A stretch of 64,000 nt of DNA from Cryoendolithus antarcticus. Its lineage: Eukaryota > Ascomycota > Dothideomycetes > Cladosporiales > Cladosporiaceae. Of the stretch, positions 1 to 9,157 are shown piece by piece (positions within the stretch are counted from its first letter, which is position 1; every line of letters begins with the position of its first letter). The notes beneath the pieces are model-generated. The model saw only the letters and a program-made list of their open reading frames with translations, ran no database searches and was not told where the DNA came from. Location of the stretch: contig NAJO01000017.1 of the NCBI GenBank assembly GCA_002077065.1, positions 124,001 to 188,000 on the forward strand. Reading direction: 5' to 3'. Position numbers and translations under genes: made by a program.

Positions 1-2754
1 AAGCGATATCGCCGCTCTGCTGGCAAGGAATCACGGCGCGATATTAAGAACTGTGATGCTGATTGCGGTACAGCAAGCAGCATTGCGCCGGTCACTCGAA
101 CGCATTGTGATGATGGCTGCTCCACTCTTCGCAGTGAATCGAATGTGAACAGGAAGAGTTGCGACGACGATTGTAGTACTTCTTTTAGCAAAGCGCAGGT
201 CGTAGAAAAGAGCTGTGTGGTGGGCCATTGCACCTCTGGTAGCAGAGCTCAAGACGTCGAGAAGAGCTGCAACGACGGTTGCTCTCTAGCGGCTGAAGGC
301 GATCACAAGACGGTCAAGCGTACAGTCGCGATTAGTGACGTGGAGAAGGATTCTGCCCGCGAACACATCGTGTTGACCATTAGTGGGATGGACTGTACCT
401 CATGTGGTGTCAAGGTGCAGAACGTGCTGGGTGTCATCCCAGGATTGCATAATCCGCAAGTCACATTCGTGTCAAGAACGGCGGACTTCGACCTGGACAC
501 CCGCATAGCCCAAACCGATCAGGTCATCCCCCTCATCGAGAAGCGAACTGGATTCAAGTGCTCACGCATCGTGGAGGGCTATCATAGCTTGGATGTAAGA
601 ATGACGAAAGTGACAGCTAAGCAATTGGAAGACTCCGGCACCAACGGCCTTCTGTCAGTTGTGCAAAGCAAGGGAACCATCTATCGCGTCGCTTACGATC
701 CGTTCATCATTGGCGCCCGAGACTTGCTGCCAGATGAGTGCAGTGTCGCACCGCCGACTGCCGATACAGCGGACACCCAGAGCATCAAACGTCTATGGCA
801 GATGAGCTATTACACTGCCGCCGCTGCAATCCTCACAGTCCCAGTGGTCGTGCTGGCTTGGGCTTCAACCCCGGTCCCTGTTCATATCAAGGAGATCATC
901 TCTCTAGTATTGGCCACTTTGGTGCAAATAATTGCGGTGCCTGAGTTCTACAGGCAAGCCATCAAGTCTCTCGTTTTTAGCAGGGTCATCGAGATGGACA
1001 TGCTAGTCGTCATTAGTATCACGGCTGCGTACACATACAGCGTAGTTGCATTCGGCCTGACTGAAGCCGGGCTCCAACTGGAACAGAAGGCTTTCTTCGA
1101 GACTAGTACCCTGCTGATTACTTTGGTTCTGCTCGGTCGACTTGTGGCAGCTTTTGCTCGTGTCAATGCCATCCGAGCCGTTTCTCTGCGCTCTTTGCAG
1201 ACCGACACCTCACTACTCTTACAGCCCGATGGGCAGCAGATTGAGATCGACAGTCGCCTCCTGCACTTCGGCGACATCGTCGTCGTTCGTGCCCACTCTC
1301 GCATCGTTACAGACGGAACTGTTGTCTCAAGCGATAGCGCAGTCGACGAGTCCATGCTTACCGGCGAGGTTGTGCCTGTCACAAAGCGACCCGGCGATGC
1401 CGTAACCGCAGGGACCATCAACGGCGAGGGCGTCATGCACATCCGCATCACGCGTCTACCTGGCGCCAACAGCATCAGTGACATCGCGGCGGCTGTGGAG
1501 AAAGCGCTGACAGCCAAGCCGAGGATCCAAGATTTGGCTGACCGCGTTGCGTCTTGGTTCGTGCCAGCTGTCGTAGCAGTTGCGATTATTGTCTTTGCGA
1601 TCTGGTTGGGCGTTGCAGCGAGAGTCCGAGGACAAAATGGCGGTGGCGCAGTCGGAACAAGCATCACCTATGCCATTGCTGTACTAGCAATCTCTTGCCC
1701 GTGTGCGCTTGGACTTGCCGTCCCGATGGTGCTGGTCATCACCGGTGGCGTTGCTGCACGGCAAGGCGTGGTTATTCGAACAGCTACTGCTACCGAACGG
1801 ACTTTCAAGGTCACCGATGTTGTGTTTGACAAGACGGGCACATTGACGAAAGGGGATCTTCATGTTGCTCGTGAAGAAATGTTGACCGACGGATACACCA
1901 GGGAGAGTGCACTGTCGTTGGCCAAGGCGATATCCAATGACGACAGCCATCCAGTCTCAAAGGCCACTGCGGCCCATCTCCCCAGCTTGTCGTCTACCCC
2001 GGTTTCTTTGGAGCGTGTCAAGTCCATCCCTGGCTCAGGCATTCGAGCGGAGCAGGCTGGTCGCATCGTCAGAGCAGGCAACCCCTTCTGGCTCGGCATA
2101 GACCGTGATCCGGTGGTTACTCAGCTCCTACAGCAAGGCATGACCTGTTTCTGCATCACTGTCGACGATCGCGCAGTCCTCGCTCTGGGACTCACGAGCA
2201 TTCTTCGTGACGAGGCATCCGCAGTCATCAGCGCTCTTCATGACCGGAACATCACTACTCACATCGTTAGTGGCGACCATGTCCACGCCGTCGTGGCTAC
2301 AGCCCAACAGCTTGGAATCCACGCCGGCAACATCGCCTCTCGTCGCACGCCATCCGAGAAGAAGGACTACATCGCCTCGCTTCAAGCACAAGGCAAAACT
2401 GTCCTCTTCTGTGGCGACGGCACGAACGATGCCGTCGCACTCGCGCAAGCCGACGTTGGCGCCCAGCTAGGATCTGTCTCTGATGTCGCCGGAGCCGTCG
2501 CCGACGTCGTCCTGATGCGTGGGCTTGACGGTTTGTTGGTCTTGCTTCACGTATCAAAGAGGGCTTACGTGCGCGTGGCATTTAACTTCGCGTGGTCCGC
2601 CATCTACAATGTGTTCGCTATCCTGCTGGCTTCGGGAGTTTTCGTCAAGGTTAGGATTCAGCCAGCCTACTCAGGGTTGGGCGAGGTGGTCAGTGTCCTG
2701 CCTGTCATTCTGGCGGCGCTGTCGATGTTGGTGGGCAGAGAGAAGAAATGTTGA
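1..2754 (+). CDS. Copper/heavy-metal P1B-type ATPase, 5' partial
   Basis: The frame is open from the first base, so the true start lies upstream; at least 917 residues are visible. The protein pumps copper-class cations across a membrane using ATP. Motifs in order (window codons): an HMA domain with GMDCTSC near residue 130, the actuator TGE near 454, the ion-site CPC at 566-568 in SCPCALG, the phosphorylation site DKTGT near 610, the HP nucleotide-binding motif near 650, and the hinge GDGTND near 805. Eight or so hydrophobic segments are spaced as expected. The leader (nt 46-285) holds five short cysteine repeats such as NCDADC, HCDDGC, SCDDDC and SCNDGC. The protein ends in KKC. Fungal relatives with cysteine-rich leaders include Pca1/CrpA-like exporters, so copper or cadmium detoxification is likely; the exact metal is inference. 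No frame damage is seen. Confidence 0.93.
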   Translation, partial: KRYRRSAGKESRRDIKNCDADCGTASSIAPVTRTHCDDGCSTLRSESNVNRKSCDDDCSTSFSKAQVVEKSCVVGHCTSGSRAQDVEKSCNDGCSLAAEGDHKTVKRTVAISDVEKDSAREHIVLTISGMDCTSCGVKVQNVLGVIPGLHNPQVTFVSRTADFDLDTRIAQTDQVIPLIEKRTGFKCSRIVEGYHSLDVRMTKVTAKQLEDSGTNGLLSVVQSKGTIYRVAYDPFIIGARDLLPDECSVAPPTADTADTQSIKRLWQMSYYTAAAAILTVPVVVLAWASTPVPVHIKEIISLVLATLVQIIAVPEFYRQAIKSLVFSRVIEMDMLVVISITAAYTYSVVAFGLTEAGLQLEQKAFFETSTLLITLVLLGRLVAAFARVNAIRAVSLRSLQTDTSLLLQPDGQQIEIDSRLLHFGDIVVVRAHSRIVTDGTVVSSDSAVDESMLTGEVVPVTKRPGDAVTAGTINGEGVMHIRITRLPGANSISDIAAAVEKALTAKPRIQDLADRVASWFVPAVVAVAIIVFAIWLGVAARVRGQNGGGAVGTSITYAIAVLAISCPCALGLAVPMVLVITGGVAARQGVVIRTATATERTFKVTDVVFDKTGTLTKGDLHVAREEMLTDGYTRESALSLAKAISNDDSHPVSKATAAHLPSLSSTPVSLERVKSIPGSGIRAEQAGRIVRAGNPFWLGIDRDPVVTQLLQQGMTCFCITVDDRAVLALGLTSILRDEASAVISALHDRNITTHIVSGDHVHAVVATAQQLGIHAGNIASRRTPSEKKDYIASLQAQGKTVLFCGDGTNDAVALAQADVGAQLGSVSDVAGAVADVVLMRGLDGLLVLLHVSKRAYVRVAFNFAWSAIYNVFAILLASGVFVKVRIQPAYSGLGEVVSVLPVILAALSMLVGREKKC
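46..285 (+). repeat. Five tandem Cys-x3/4-Cys repeats in the ATPase leader
   Basis: Five units of about 16-20 codons each carry a C-x3-C or C-x4-C pair flanked by acidic residues and followed by Ser/Thr. Two units share the lead-in VEKSC. They precede the canonical HMA domain and could be extra metal-sensing or metal-capturing sites. More units may exist upstream of the window edge. Confidence 0.7.
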
Positions 2755-3523
2755 ATGGTGGGCGGGCATGGGCAGTCCAGTGGAGAAACGGTGTCATTTT
2801 GGATTGGCGCGCGAATGAAGGCGTGAGAAGACGTAGCACCCTCGTTGGCATTCCTGGATTTGAGATATAGGTTCACATATGAGCAAATATCAGCCTTCCT
2901 ATGCTGAGAGTCCAGTCACTCCCTCTCATAATTAGGCGAGCGCATTGCAAACACCTGTAGAAGAGTTTCCGGCAGTCCCAGCGCGCACCATTTGTTTCAA
3001 TATCAAAGCTCGTTCGACCGCCTCTGCGCTGGTTTGCGTCTTGTATGGTACATCAAATCGGGATTCATGACATTCGAAGTTAGGCAATGATGTATTATGA
3101 CCGGCCGGGTCACGAAGACGACGACACAGATATCCTCGAAGACTTGCAACTCTGGGCCACAGCATGCGACCTGGTTGATAGGTCGTGGCAAGTCGCCGCA
3201 GCGTGTATCACTCGCGATAAGTTCACCTCGCTCCAATGCTGGCGCTGCTTCCCTTGAGTGGCGGACGCTGTCGGATGGCAGTGAGCTCTCATCGTCAGTC
3301 TACTTTTCGATCCCTCCTTACTGACCACTGCTTGAGAACTCTACGTCAGCAGTGAGATTCGGGGACTGATACACGTCCGAGGTGAAGTGGGTTTCCCCTC
3401 ATTGCTGTTGTGTCTATCATCTCTCTAGCATTGCGAGGTTAGCTATCGTATCATATCTCAATCTACAGTGGAAAGCTCATTGCCTGCCCTATGACCTGAC
3501 TTTGACCTTCGTCTAGCACGAGC
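2755..3523. other. Intergenic, ATPase to epoxide hydrolase
   Basis: Only short open frames of low coding appearance are present on both strands. It must hold the ATPase 3' end and the epoxide hydrolase promoter. No further signal was recognised. Confidence 0.5.
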
Positions 3524-4705
3524 ATGCCGACAAATACTGCAGACGATGTACACAAGCTGGATCCGTGGCCACTCCCAGAAAGCATCTCGGAAGACTACAT
3601 CGACTGCTCAGACTCTTGCGGCCTAGATTGGCACATCCTCAGAGCCGGTCGGCCAGGCAGACCACTTGTAATTTTCTGTCATGGCTTCCCCGAGCTCTCG
3701 TTTTCATGGCGCAAAATCATGCCCCAGATCGCAGAGATAGGCTTCCACTGCGTTGCTATGGATCAACGAGGCTACGGCCGCACCACAAGTCCAGAGGACG
3801 GCCTTCCCTTCGACAAGGTTGACCTGACTCAATATACGATGACGAATCTCGTCCGCGATCTGGTATGTCTGGTGTACAAGCTCGGCTACACGCAAGTACA
3901 CTGTATCATCGGCCATGACTTCGGAGGCATGTCTAGCGCAATGGCAGCCTTGATGCGTCCGGATATCTTCCTGTCAACCGTACAGATGTCGCATCCCTAC
4001 AAGCCTCCGCCACCACCTGCTTTTGGCTCGGATCCGGTCAAGAAGCCCGTAGACATCCAAGCGGAGCTCGCAGCCCTGAACCCGCCATTGAAGCACTACA
4101 AGTACTACAACTCTACGCCTCCGGCAGCCTCACACTGGAACAATCCCGAGCAAGGTCTCGAGACTTATTTGCGAGGCTACTTTCATCTCAAGTCTGGCTA
4201 CTGGGCAGGTAATGCCAATACTCGTCCACTCACATCCTGGTCTGGCGAAGCCCTGCGCAATATGCCGCAATACTACATCATGCCTCTGAATGAGACCTTT
4301 CCTGAAGTCATTTGTTCAAACATGGCGCACGAAGACGTCCACAAGACGGAACCTTGGCTCACTCCCCAAGATCTTCAGGTGTACGTATCTGAATGGTCTC
4401 GCACGGGGTTCCAAGGCGCGCTGAACTGGTATCGGGCGCAAACGCAGTCAACACCTCAAAGTGCAAAAGACCTTTTCCTGTACGCGGGCAAGCGGATCGA
4501 GGTACCAGTGACATTCATCAGCGGGAAACGGGATTGGGGCAATTACCAACAGCCTGGAGCTGTCGAGGGCTACGAAAGCGAAGAGACTGTCGTAAGAGGC
4601 TGCTGGCGAGGAAAGACGCTTGTGGAGGGTGCGGGTCATTGGGTGCAGCAGGAGAAGCCCGAGGAAGTGGTCGAAGCATTGAGTAAGTTTCTCGATAGCT
4701 TGTGA
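3524..4705 (+). CDS. Epoxide hydrolase-like alpha/beta hydrolase
   Basis: A single-exon, 393-residue protein starting at the first ATG of the frame. It has the soluble epoxide hydrolase layout: oxyanion-loop HGFPE near residue 53, then DQRGYGRT, then nucleophile elbow GHDFGG with Asp near 131. A tyrosine-containing lid follows, then an acid Asp in GKRDWG near 336 and the base His in GAGHW near 372. An Asp nucleophile rather than Ser separates it from esterases and fits hydrolysis of epoxides to diols; haloalkane dehalogenase is the main alternative. No signal peptide is seen, so it is probably cytosolic. It converges on the MFS transporter with about 160 nt between the stops, a pairing that could serve detoxification (inference). 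Confidence 0.88.
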   Translation: MPTNTADDVHKLDPWPLPESISEDYIDCSDSCGLDWHILRAGRPGRPLVIFCHGFPELSFSWRKIMPQIAEIGFHCVAMDQRGYGRTTSPEDGLPFDKVDLTQYTMTNLVRDLVCLVYKLGYTQVHCIIGHDFGGMSSAMAALMRPDIFLSTVQMSHPYKPPPPPAFGSDPVKKPVDIQAELAALNPPLKHYKYYNSTPPAASHWNNPEQGLETYLRGYFHLKSGYWAGNANTRPLTSWSGEALRNMPQYYIMPLNETFPEVICSNMAHEDVHKTEPWLTPQDLQVYVSEWSRTGFQGALNWYRAQTQSTPQSAKDLFLYAGKRIEVPVTFISGKRDWGNYQQPGAVEGYESEETVVRGCWRGKTLVEGAGHWVQQEKPEEVVEALSKFLDSL

Positions 4706-4866
4706 TCTTATTAAAACATGGAAGTCACATTTCACGAGTCTTGGAAGTGGGACGTAGGTGTGTGGGTGAAGAGGGCTGAACATTATTCTAGTCTATGCCA
4801 TCCGTGCCTGACGCTATGCTGAGTGGTATGGGTATCATACAACGCTGTCATCATTTTTGCGCTGTT

Positions 4867-6686
4867 TCAAGCTGCCTCGCCCTCCTGGCTTCTCCTCTTC
4901 TCCTCAATCGCCCTCGCCTCCGCTTTACTTCCCTTCTCCGGCGCCTTGACGCTCTTCCACTCCAGACCCGCAGCACCAAGTGAAGCCGCACATGCCATTC
5001 CCACTGCACACAAGAACGTTTGTCGCAGCGCGTAGTTGTAGACAATCAAAACCTCCGGGAGCTGCGCGGCTGGGACCAAGTTTCGGATCTCGGTTGCACC
5101 AGTCGTGACTATGACCAACGGGTCAATGCCGTATTGCTGCAGGCCCTTGACTAGCTCTGACTGAAGGATATTCTGGCCAACAGAGATGAATATTGCGCCG
5201 CCCAACATTTGGGTGAGGAAGACCAGCGAGATACCCGAAGGTACATCAGTCTTCAAAAGGACCGTCTGGGCAGCCATGTTGCCCTGTTGCATGCCCAGAC
5301 CGAGTCCGAAGCCGAAAAGTACCTGGTAGCCGATCCACATGCTGTGACCTGTCGCTGGCGTCCAAGTGCTGATCATTGCGGCGCCGATGGGCATTATGAC
5401 AGCAGATGCGTACGCCAGGGGCGTATAGTAGCCGATCTTGCTCGTACTGAAACCTCCCATGATGGTGCCGACAACCAGTGAGAGGACCATGGGTATGGTA
5501 TCGATACCAGACTGTACCGCGGACACGCCCTTGATACTCTGAAACCAGATTGGCACGTAGTAAATCATGAGCATCATTGACGATGCGAGTGTGAAGGTCC
5601 ACCACATCGCGGCGAGGATGCTGCGCTGCTTGATGATGTGGGCAGGGATCATGGCAGTGTCTTGGCGGAAAATTTGGACTGCCACGAATGCCAAGAAAAG
5701 TACGACAAAGACAACGAACAGCGCAATAATGCGTTTGTCGTTCCATGAGTACGTAGAACCGCCCCATTGGAGCGCTAGCAACAGGCAGACGATGCTGGGC
5801 GTAAGAAAGAGGTTGCCGAGGGGGTCGAGTAGTGCTAGCTTCCGTTTCAACGTAAGCTCGCCGCGCTTTGGTTCGATTGGCTTCAGAATGAAGGCAACGA
5901 CGATTAGCACGACCGCGCCAATAGGTAAGTTAATATAGAAGCAAAAGCGCCAGGTGACCTTGGAGGAGGTGAATGCGCCGCCGAGGAGAGGGCCAGCTAT
6001 GGATGCCACGCCGAAGACCGCACCGAACATTCCCTGGTACTTCGGCCGCTTTGCCAGGGGTATTGTGTTGGTCATGAGCACGATAGCGCCAGACATGACA
6101 CCAGCAGATCCAATGCCCGCGATGGCGCGGCCAACGATGAAGACTGTCGAGCTCGGTGCGGCTCCGCAGATCGCGCTGCCGATCTCGAACAGAAAGATGC
6201 ATGCCAGGAAGACGGGCTTGGGTGGGTAGAAGGTATACACCCGTCCGAGGACCAGTTGAAAGGTGCAAGCAGTCAGTAGGAATGCACTGCCGTACCAGCC
6301 GATGTCTTTGAGAGAGTGGAAGTCATCGGTCATTTTGGGAATTGCGGTTGCGATGATTGTACGGTCCTGCCACCTGTCAGTCGAGAAATGTACATAGTAA
6401 GAAGCCAAGTACTTACGAGTGCGACTAGGAATATAGCAAGTGCTATTGCGATCATGACCACAGCCGCGGCCGCAGGTGATGGGTACTCGTTGTCGTCGTC
6501 AGGGACAGGCGATCCAGGCGCCTTTTCGGCGTCATGTGCAACAGTCTCATCCATCTCTCGCTTGCGTGATGCTTCTGTCGATGAGCTTCCTAGTCGCTCC
6601 TCGACGGTGTGTGCAGGTAGTTGGTCGTTCACTGCGTCGGTCTTCTCGCTTGGCATCATCGTGGTGGCCTGCTCGTTGAGTGACAT
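4867..6686 (-). CDS. MFS drug efflux transporter, DHA14/TRI12 type
   Basis: Two exons on the minus strand, 6686-6417 and 6366-4867, with a 50-nt GTAAGT...GCAG intron that joins LVAL to DRTIIATAIP in frame, giving 589 residues. The joined motif LDRTIIATAIP is a signature of the 14-helix drug:H+ antiporter family, as are WYGSAFLLTACTF, GRAIAGIGSAG and the WRFCFYINLPIG stretch. A cytoplasmic Ser/Glu-rich leader of about 65 residues precedes helix 1. The tail is short and basic. Fungal relatives export toxins, siderophores or fungicides at the plasma membrane; the substrate cannot be read from sequence. A TATATAG element lies about 92 nt upstream of the ATG. Confidence 0.9.
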
Positions 6687-7611
6687 AGTGCGAGCAGGAG
6701 CGAGTAGAAGTCCGTTGCGATATTCACTATCGATGATTGCGATGCCGGAACTTCAACGAGTAGACGCCATGCTGGCTCTATATACTTCTCGGAGAACCAG
6801 TGATGACTGTATCACGGCCGCGCTGGATGCGAGGCTGTTAAGGTGCGATTGTATTGTCGGGGCGGGAACCGTTGTACATTTCGGATTGCGAGCGGGCTGG
6901 AATCCCCGAGTCGGCCACTAGGCCACCCGAGACGGATCTTGGTTTGATTGGATGAACGAGGAGGAGGGTGGTCTCTTCGAACCACGGTCACGATCGTGGG
7001 GCTAGCTTGGGCTGCTGCTGATCGCAAGATGGTGGTGAACAAATGCTAGTACCAGCTCAGGCACGTGAAGACTGTCCCCCATGTGGTCCCTGAAGCAACG
7101 CCGATGTGCTCTCGTCTCAGGAATGCACCTGCGGTTCCCCCAAGCTTTATCCTTGGCAGCCTTGCTGAGATCGGTCATTTTACGGCCCGCAATGTGCTTC
7201 ACCTCGCCGTAACACTGACGTGCGCTCCTGCAGCTATCATGATGCCCTGGACGGCAAACCCAAGGCGAAGGGCAGGAGAGAAGCCGCTCAAGCTGTGTCC
7301 CAGCTACATTTGAAACGGCCGATGGGTCTCCGTCGTGTGAGAATTTATTGACGCCACCGCGTCGAGAGCAGCAACGGCACGTTCGCAGACAGAGGCGCAG
7401 GTGCTCCAGATGCATCGCAGGCAGCATAATGAGGACCACACATGACGCTTGCACGAGCGATAGGAATTACGAAACGATTTCGCCTAATGGGAACGACCAG
7501 GCTGCTACATTGTATAGTACAGAGATGAGCTTACCATCCTGCAGGGTTACCTCAAACACTGCACAACTTCTCGCGCCACATGACTACAAGCCTGTTCCTC
7601 GCAGTGGTCCT
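6687..7611. other. Intergenic, no supported gene
   Basis: It holds the promoter of the MFS gene and the 3' flank of the disrupted gene at 7612-8916. A minus-strand open frame at 7002-7454 has no recognisable domain and was not accepted. Confidence 0.5.
6778..6784 (-). promoter_or_regulatory. Candidate TATA box of the MFS transporter
   Basis: TATATAG on the minus strand, about 92 nt upstream of the transporter ATG. The position and sequence fit a TATA element; no mapped transcription start is available. Confidence 0.35.
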
Positions 7612-8916
7612 CTAGTCTATGTTGACCTCTAGCGAGTACTTCCACAAAGTGACGTCAATCCCCATCCCGTCATCCAGTTGCTCCACCCCACCCGCGCATA
7701 GTAAGCCCGGCTTGACTATCTCTGGCGACGACGTGAGGGTGAAGGCGCCAGTATCTAGGCCAGTGTATGTCGCCTGCTGACCGAGAGGGAACATGACGAA
7801 CTCATCGAATGCCCTCTCGATCTCGTGCTGCTGGGCGGTCGCCTCAGCGGACTCTTCACCCGCGGCAAAGCCAAATCTCCCTGCAATCAGTCCAGTCCTG
7901 ACCCTTACAACAGCTCCCTCTCCAACCCCACACCTCTCATTGTACATTTGGCGCTTCTCATCGAGCGTCTAATACAACATTGCGTCACTCCCACCACCTA
8001 CACAAGGCTCAGGCAAATGCGGTAACAATGCGTCAAGCTCCCAGATAGTCTTGTATTTCTTCCCTTGCACAGGCTGGGTGACCTTCTGCTAGCGATTCGC
8101 GTCATCGTTCCACTCAGCGATCGTATTGATCCAGTCTTCGTGGCGGAGCGCTTCATCGTGGAGCTCGCGGTAGGATATGCGCTGCTGGTAGGCCAGAGTC
8201 TTCGCTTTCTGGTGAGCGGATGTGGTGAATTCGCCACAGAGCTTACAGATGTCGCGAGACTTGCGGCAGTCATGCGCAGGTACTGCGAAGGGGCCTTTGG
8301 TGGGGCGGAGTGGAGAGACACCACGACCGGTGTGACCTGCCACGATAGACGCGGGTAGTAAGCGCATCCATACTGCCACTTGCAAAAGCTCTGCACTGAA
8401 ATAATCGGGATTCAGATCATGCCACTTGACATCTTTGGCAGAAGTTACGTGCGGAGACGTAGTGAACGGCCAGAATGGGTTCATGCCACTCTGTCTTCCA
8501 AACGCAAAGTTTGGCATGCGGCTGTCAGTAAACGTGTCCTGCGTAGAAAATTGCTCTAGCTGCTGCTCTGTACTCAACACGGTACGATGCCAGCGGTCCT
8601 CCCTCGCAGCGCGACTCTCATCGGACATATCGATCAACGTGTCGTCTTCGAGACTCTTCGTGTCACCGTAGTCACCAACTGGCAACAGCCCAAACCACCA
8701 CTGACACTGCACATTGCCACATACGCCCACACCAAAGGTATGCGCCGTCCTCACACGCACTACTCCATCGCCGTAGATGTTGTCCGTGATGTGAGGATGC
8801 GGATCATCCATGCAGACTAGTTGACCGCATGAGTTCAGGCCGGCCTTGTGACATGGCTTGGCGATTTTGAGCTTGATGCATTGGCAGAGGTAGCGGAACT
8901 TCGTGTAGATGCACAT
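7612..8916 (-). pseudogene. Unknown cysteine-rich fungal protein with two in-frame TAG stops
   Basis: One minus-strand frame runs from the ATG at 8916 to a stop at 7612 (about 432 codons) and is interrupted only by two TAG codons, at 8091-8089 and 7971-7969. The first 275 residues begin with MCIYTKFRYLCQC and hold several Cys pairs (CQC, CKLCGEF). The sequence between and after the stops still reads like protein, for example TIWELDALLPHLPEPC, TLDEKRQMYNERC and a hydrophobic VVRVRTGLIAGRFG. No GT-AG intron of workable size removes either stop. I do not recognise a named family. Options are a young pseudogene, stop readthrough, or a real 275-residue protein with an untranslated tail. Confidence 0.6.
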
Positions 8917-9157
8917 TTTGCGTGGCGATCAGTACGACCAATTCGATGATTCAACTCGATGCTAGTGTATGTGCCAGTGTGTTGTGGGATCGGGTGTCGT
9001 GAAGCCGGTATAAAGACGCGCATGCCAAGTCCTGTGTCGATGTTTCGTACTGGAGGAAGGCACGACTGACACTGTGGTGCGAGGAAGGCGCGCGACCAGC
9101 TTTGTCGTCGAGAGCACACTGCGCACTCTGGTAGAGATTAGACGTAGTGCCTCCATC

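Noticed and set aside
948..1667. 239-codon open frame opposite the copper ATPase
   Set aside because: It mirrors the codons of a clear ATPase and shows no domain; a shadow frame.
7002..7454. 150-codon minus-strand frame
   Set aside because: No signal, domain or splice support; composition typical of non-coding DNA.
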